Assembly (NCBI RefSeq): GCF_963675165.1
Contig: NC_087382.1
Span: 806,001 to 870,000 of the forward strand
Source: Halichondria panicea
Lineage: Eukaryota > Porifera > Demospongiae > Suberitida > Halichondriidae
Direction of reading: 5' to 3'
DNA length: 64,000 nt
In this document: positions 61,307-64,000 of the stretch, in pieces
Layout: every line of letters begins with the position of its first letter
Position numbering within the stretch: the stretch's first letter is position 1
Translations under genes and position numbers: made by a program
The notes under the pieces: generated by a model
What the model was told of the DNA's origin: nothing
Databases searched by the model: none
The model's input: the letters and a program-made list of their open reading frames with translations, nothing else

Positions 61307-62041
61307 CTGTGGAGGGGGGGTTAGGGTTCAGAGGTCATATCTGGAAATATGGACACTTGAATATGTGTACAAGTAGGTAGGTATAGTAGAAATGCACCCA
61401 CCATTCCTAGTTATCACTTCCCAGAGCTGGTACTCTATAAGAGGCTAGTTACTTATTGCCAGAACAGGTCAATATTAAAATCTTCACTATTAAAGACAAC
61501 AATTCTTATGATAAAACTTATCCTCAGGGGAAAATGGTCTACTCCACCATGTGTATGTGTGTGGGGGTGGGTACTGTAGATGACACCCAGGTAGGCACTG
61601 TACTACAGTGTAGGTGTAAACTGTACTAATATTATGCTGTGTCAGGTTTGCACAATACCCAGAACTATAATACAGAGAGAGAGAGATGGACAATGTGTTG
61701 AGTGAACCAGCTCACAATACAAGACCCTGTGTGTGTGTAGTCCATTATATCCCACACACTACTAACATGAGTATCTGAAAAGAGGTACAAGAAATGACCA
61801 AGTGACAGCTAATCATTAGACAAGGCATCATTGACACGTATGAGCATGCACATGTTATATGCTTATGCCTATAGAGACAAGTCAAGCTGATATCACAACA
61901 GATAGCTCTGAGTGAGTGACAGTGCTTCACAGTGGATACCTCAGCAACACACTCCATATGACACTCATAGCTACTCCACTATACTCTAGAGAACAACTCA
62001 ATAGATGGAGAGGGGGAACATTCCTCTAGTAATAAACAAAC
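61307..62041. other. Region expected to hold the first STK11IP exon; not identified
   Basis: The first exon found needs one upstream base to complete its frame, and the known protein has only about 20-30 residues before it. I found no ATG exon ending in the required phase. Only short GA and GT repeats are evident. Confidence 0.4.
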
Positions 62042-62066
62042 CAGGATATGTTATACACAATCGTTC

Positions 62067-62072
62067 TTTATT
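62067..62072 (-). terminator. Possible polyadenylation signal for a minus-strand gene
   Basis: AATAAA on the minus strand, about 470 bp downstream of the candidate terminal exon at 62657-62542. Confidence 0.3.
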
Positions 62073-62541
62073 TACAAAACAGAAGCCCAACACATACTGA
62101 AATATAGATGAGGTGAATGGGAGTTTGAAACGTACACAAGTCATGGTGTCCATATCATGGTATTAAATCACTGGAGTACTCTACTGGTCGGAACTGAGAG
62201 ATAAGAACAATACTTGGGGAATAGATGCCAATACATGTACTACTATAGGACCACAATGACAAGTTGAATGTCATCCTCTCTACTAAACCAACCTCTAGAA
62301 TACGCTTTCACTACGTATATAGTCAATGTCTCCAGTGACTACAGTTGACGTACACAAGGTCGAACAACAAACCACAATTAACGACCAAATGCTCGTCACA
62401 ATGTACACTATATAATGGACTTGCCTTGTTGTTGGAACAGCTCGGCCAATTCCTCAGTGTATACATCTCCTACTGTATTATTCATTCTTGTTTATGTAAT
62501 TATTATAATTATATCTTGATCCCTAAGTTCTTGATTAGATT

Positions 62542-62657
62542 TCAGCTCCCTCCACTGGACACAACATCAATCCTCCGTACAGCACTGTAGCCATGAGTAT
62601 CACCATCATAACAGAGAGTCGGCCTCATGGGGTCAAGGCTGCCATAATGATCATTAG
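62542..62657 (-). CDS. Candidate terminal exon of an upstream minus-strand gene
   Basis: After a plausible acceptor (CACTATTAG|CT) 37 codons stay open to TGA, reading NDHYGSLDPMRPTLCYDGDT then HGYSAVRRIDVVSSGGS. The composition looks coding, but no upstream exon lies in the window and no family was recognised. If real, it bounds the STK11IP promoter to 61307-62050. Confidence 0.3.
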
Positions 62658-63028
62658 CTAATAGTGCATAGGTTAGGCTGAGCAGCCCCTCCCCTTCAAT
62701 ACAACAGCAACAAAAAACTCAGGATCCCGTACCAGGAACAGGGTCACTAAAGTAGAAAGCTAGAATTATGATTTTGTGTTGCTTGCATCACATAATTATA
62801 TCACAGCAGCACCCTGACTCCACAGGACCGGCTAAGACCGGGTGTATATACATGCAGTAACCCTCTATATGAATTTCATGATCATGCCCTGTAGACTGAT
62901 GATCGATTTCAAGAGTAGATTTAGTGATCATGATAATTATATTTAAAACGCACTTCACAACTCATAAACATGCATACAACAATTCACGCAAGCGCACGTT
63001 TACACAAAATTAATTATAGCTACTATGA

Positions 63029-63135
63029 TTATAGAGTATATTGATGTTCAGAATGTTCATGGCAGATCCTGATAGTACACTTGGGACAGGCCATTGCTGC
63101 GTGCTTCTGTTCCTTGCTGGGTATCTTCTCTCACA
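63029..63135 (-). other. Short Cys/His-rich open segment
   Basis: Reads MACPKCTIRICHEHSEHQYT before a stop, with a CxxC-x4-CxxH arrangement like the terminal zinc finger of some piggyBac-type transposases. An upstream stop limits the frame unless spliced. A possible transposase relic, weakly supported. Confidence 0.2.
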
Positions 63136-63458
63136 CACATACTTGCTGACATCTACCTCTGCCGCTCAGTCCCACTCTGCTGACACAAGCTCACACGGAT
63201 GTCCTGTGAGGGAGTAATTATTGAGACCAGTATATAATTATGCTATTGCATGCATGCATGCATATGTATACTTGATTCACAAAACAATTAGATCCAGTAT
63301 GCAAACCTTAAAGAGAACCTTAAATACTAACTTCATTCACTTATATGTCTTGTATAGTAATGAGTTGGTACATAAAAAGGAGCTACAGTGGAACCCCTCT
63401 ATATATAACGGACACCTTTGGGGAACAATGTTTTGGCCTTTATATATACATATCGATA

Positions 63459-63935
63459 GAGCTTAGTTCAATACACATTCCCCAAACGATGAGACACCCA
63501 TTAGTGGTATTAGAACAATGCTAACCTCCCTAACTACAATGATACAACCTGATGGAAAGACTCACTGTGTACATATGAGCAACAAACTGGGAGTATTTAG
63601 GGAGCCATAATTAGAGGAATATTTCAAGCCAAATCACCAGCACTATGCATATACCCGGGATTCAAAATCTACCTTGTATTTGGTAAGAATCGGTTATTGT
63701 TGGTGTTGGAGGAAAGTGATATCCATGGTTACCCCGAGACTCTGTCTATTGAAGTGCAGTCTACAACAGGACAATCATTCTCACGTTCTCTAAGTGACCT
63801 CACATGTACAGCAACCAAGCAATGTGACTCCGGAAGAGAATTTAGATTCATGGTGGGTACTACGTTACCTTTTCGAGTTTCAAACAATCTCTATGCGAAC
63901 ATTAAGATCATGCACTGACATTTCTTAGAGCAGAG
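63459..63935 (+). pseudogene. Truncated TRAF-like pseudogene N15 (MATH-like end), outside STK11IP exons found
   Basis: It matches the C-terminal half of N12-N14: CTAACCTCCCTAACTACAAT, CACATGAGC-type HMSNKLGVF, PGFKIYLVFG and DIHGYPETLSIEVQ. An in-frame TAA follows REP near 63606, frameshifts occur near 63620 and near the end (ATCATGCACTGACATTTCTT), and all RING and finger sequence is missing. The left break adjoins a CAGTGGAACCCC repeat end (about 63387). Its 3' flank is homologous to that of N13. Confidence 0.85.
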
Positions 63936-64000
63936 ACAACCTAGCAACTGTAGATGTAGAGGAAAGCCATCTATAATGTGTGTATATACCCCAAACACAA

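Overview
The window looks like nuclear DNA of an early-branching animal, most probably a demosponge such as Amphimedon queenslandica. This is inferred from content and was not checked against a database: AT-rich sequence, short GT-AG introns, CA/GT microsatellites, many small TIR elements, a GABA-B-type class C receptor, and a local expansion of RING plus TRAF-zinc-finger genes. Exons were assembled by hand from splice signals, reading phase and protein similarity.

Left third (1-19004). A minus-strand coiled-coil gene (six exons, running off the left edge) sits head to head with a nine-exon plus-strand gene (2978-8496). The latter has a basic disordered N-terminal half and a helical C-terminus, perhaps a CENP-U-like kinetochore protein. 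A 16-exon GABA-B-like receptor follows (8738-18659, 911 aa): signal peptide, Venus-flytrap domain, seven TM segments, coiled coil. Several TIR/MITE families lie in these introns.

Right two thirds (19005-61306). One minus-strand gene, recognisable as STK11IP (LKB1-interacting protein 1), spans about 42 kb in at least 26 exons: leucine-rich repeats, a PH-like core with a CxxC...CxxC zinc ribbon, a long Ser-rich linker, and a C-terminal PH-like module. Phase and homology are continuous across every junction.

Two STK11IP introns host plus-strand genes of one family. A 3.2-kb intron holds one gene (24835-25959). A 26.4-kb intron (30751-57146) holds thirteen loci, 31305-55504, of which two are pseudogenes. 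Each intact gene encodes an N-terminal RING, TRAF-type zinc fingers, often a coiled coil, and in some a divergent MATH/TRAF-C-like end. They probably act as ubiquitin-ligase or TRAF-like signalling adaptors. Most are intronless; two have a hidden short 3' exon. Tandem segmental duplication, a hypervariable RING loop, His-less RING variants, and shared promoter motifs (CACATGAC in one group, CArG boxes in another) mark recent, ongoing expansion. A truncated family pseudogene lies beyond the host gene at 63459-63935.

The cluster also carries two tRNA-Val(AAC) copies flanking a 1.24-kb fold-back element, a 2.7-kb TIR element with a 92-bp satellite, and several MITEs. The right end (61307-64000) holds a candidate terminal exon of another minus-strand gene but not the first STK11IP coding exon, which I could not locate.
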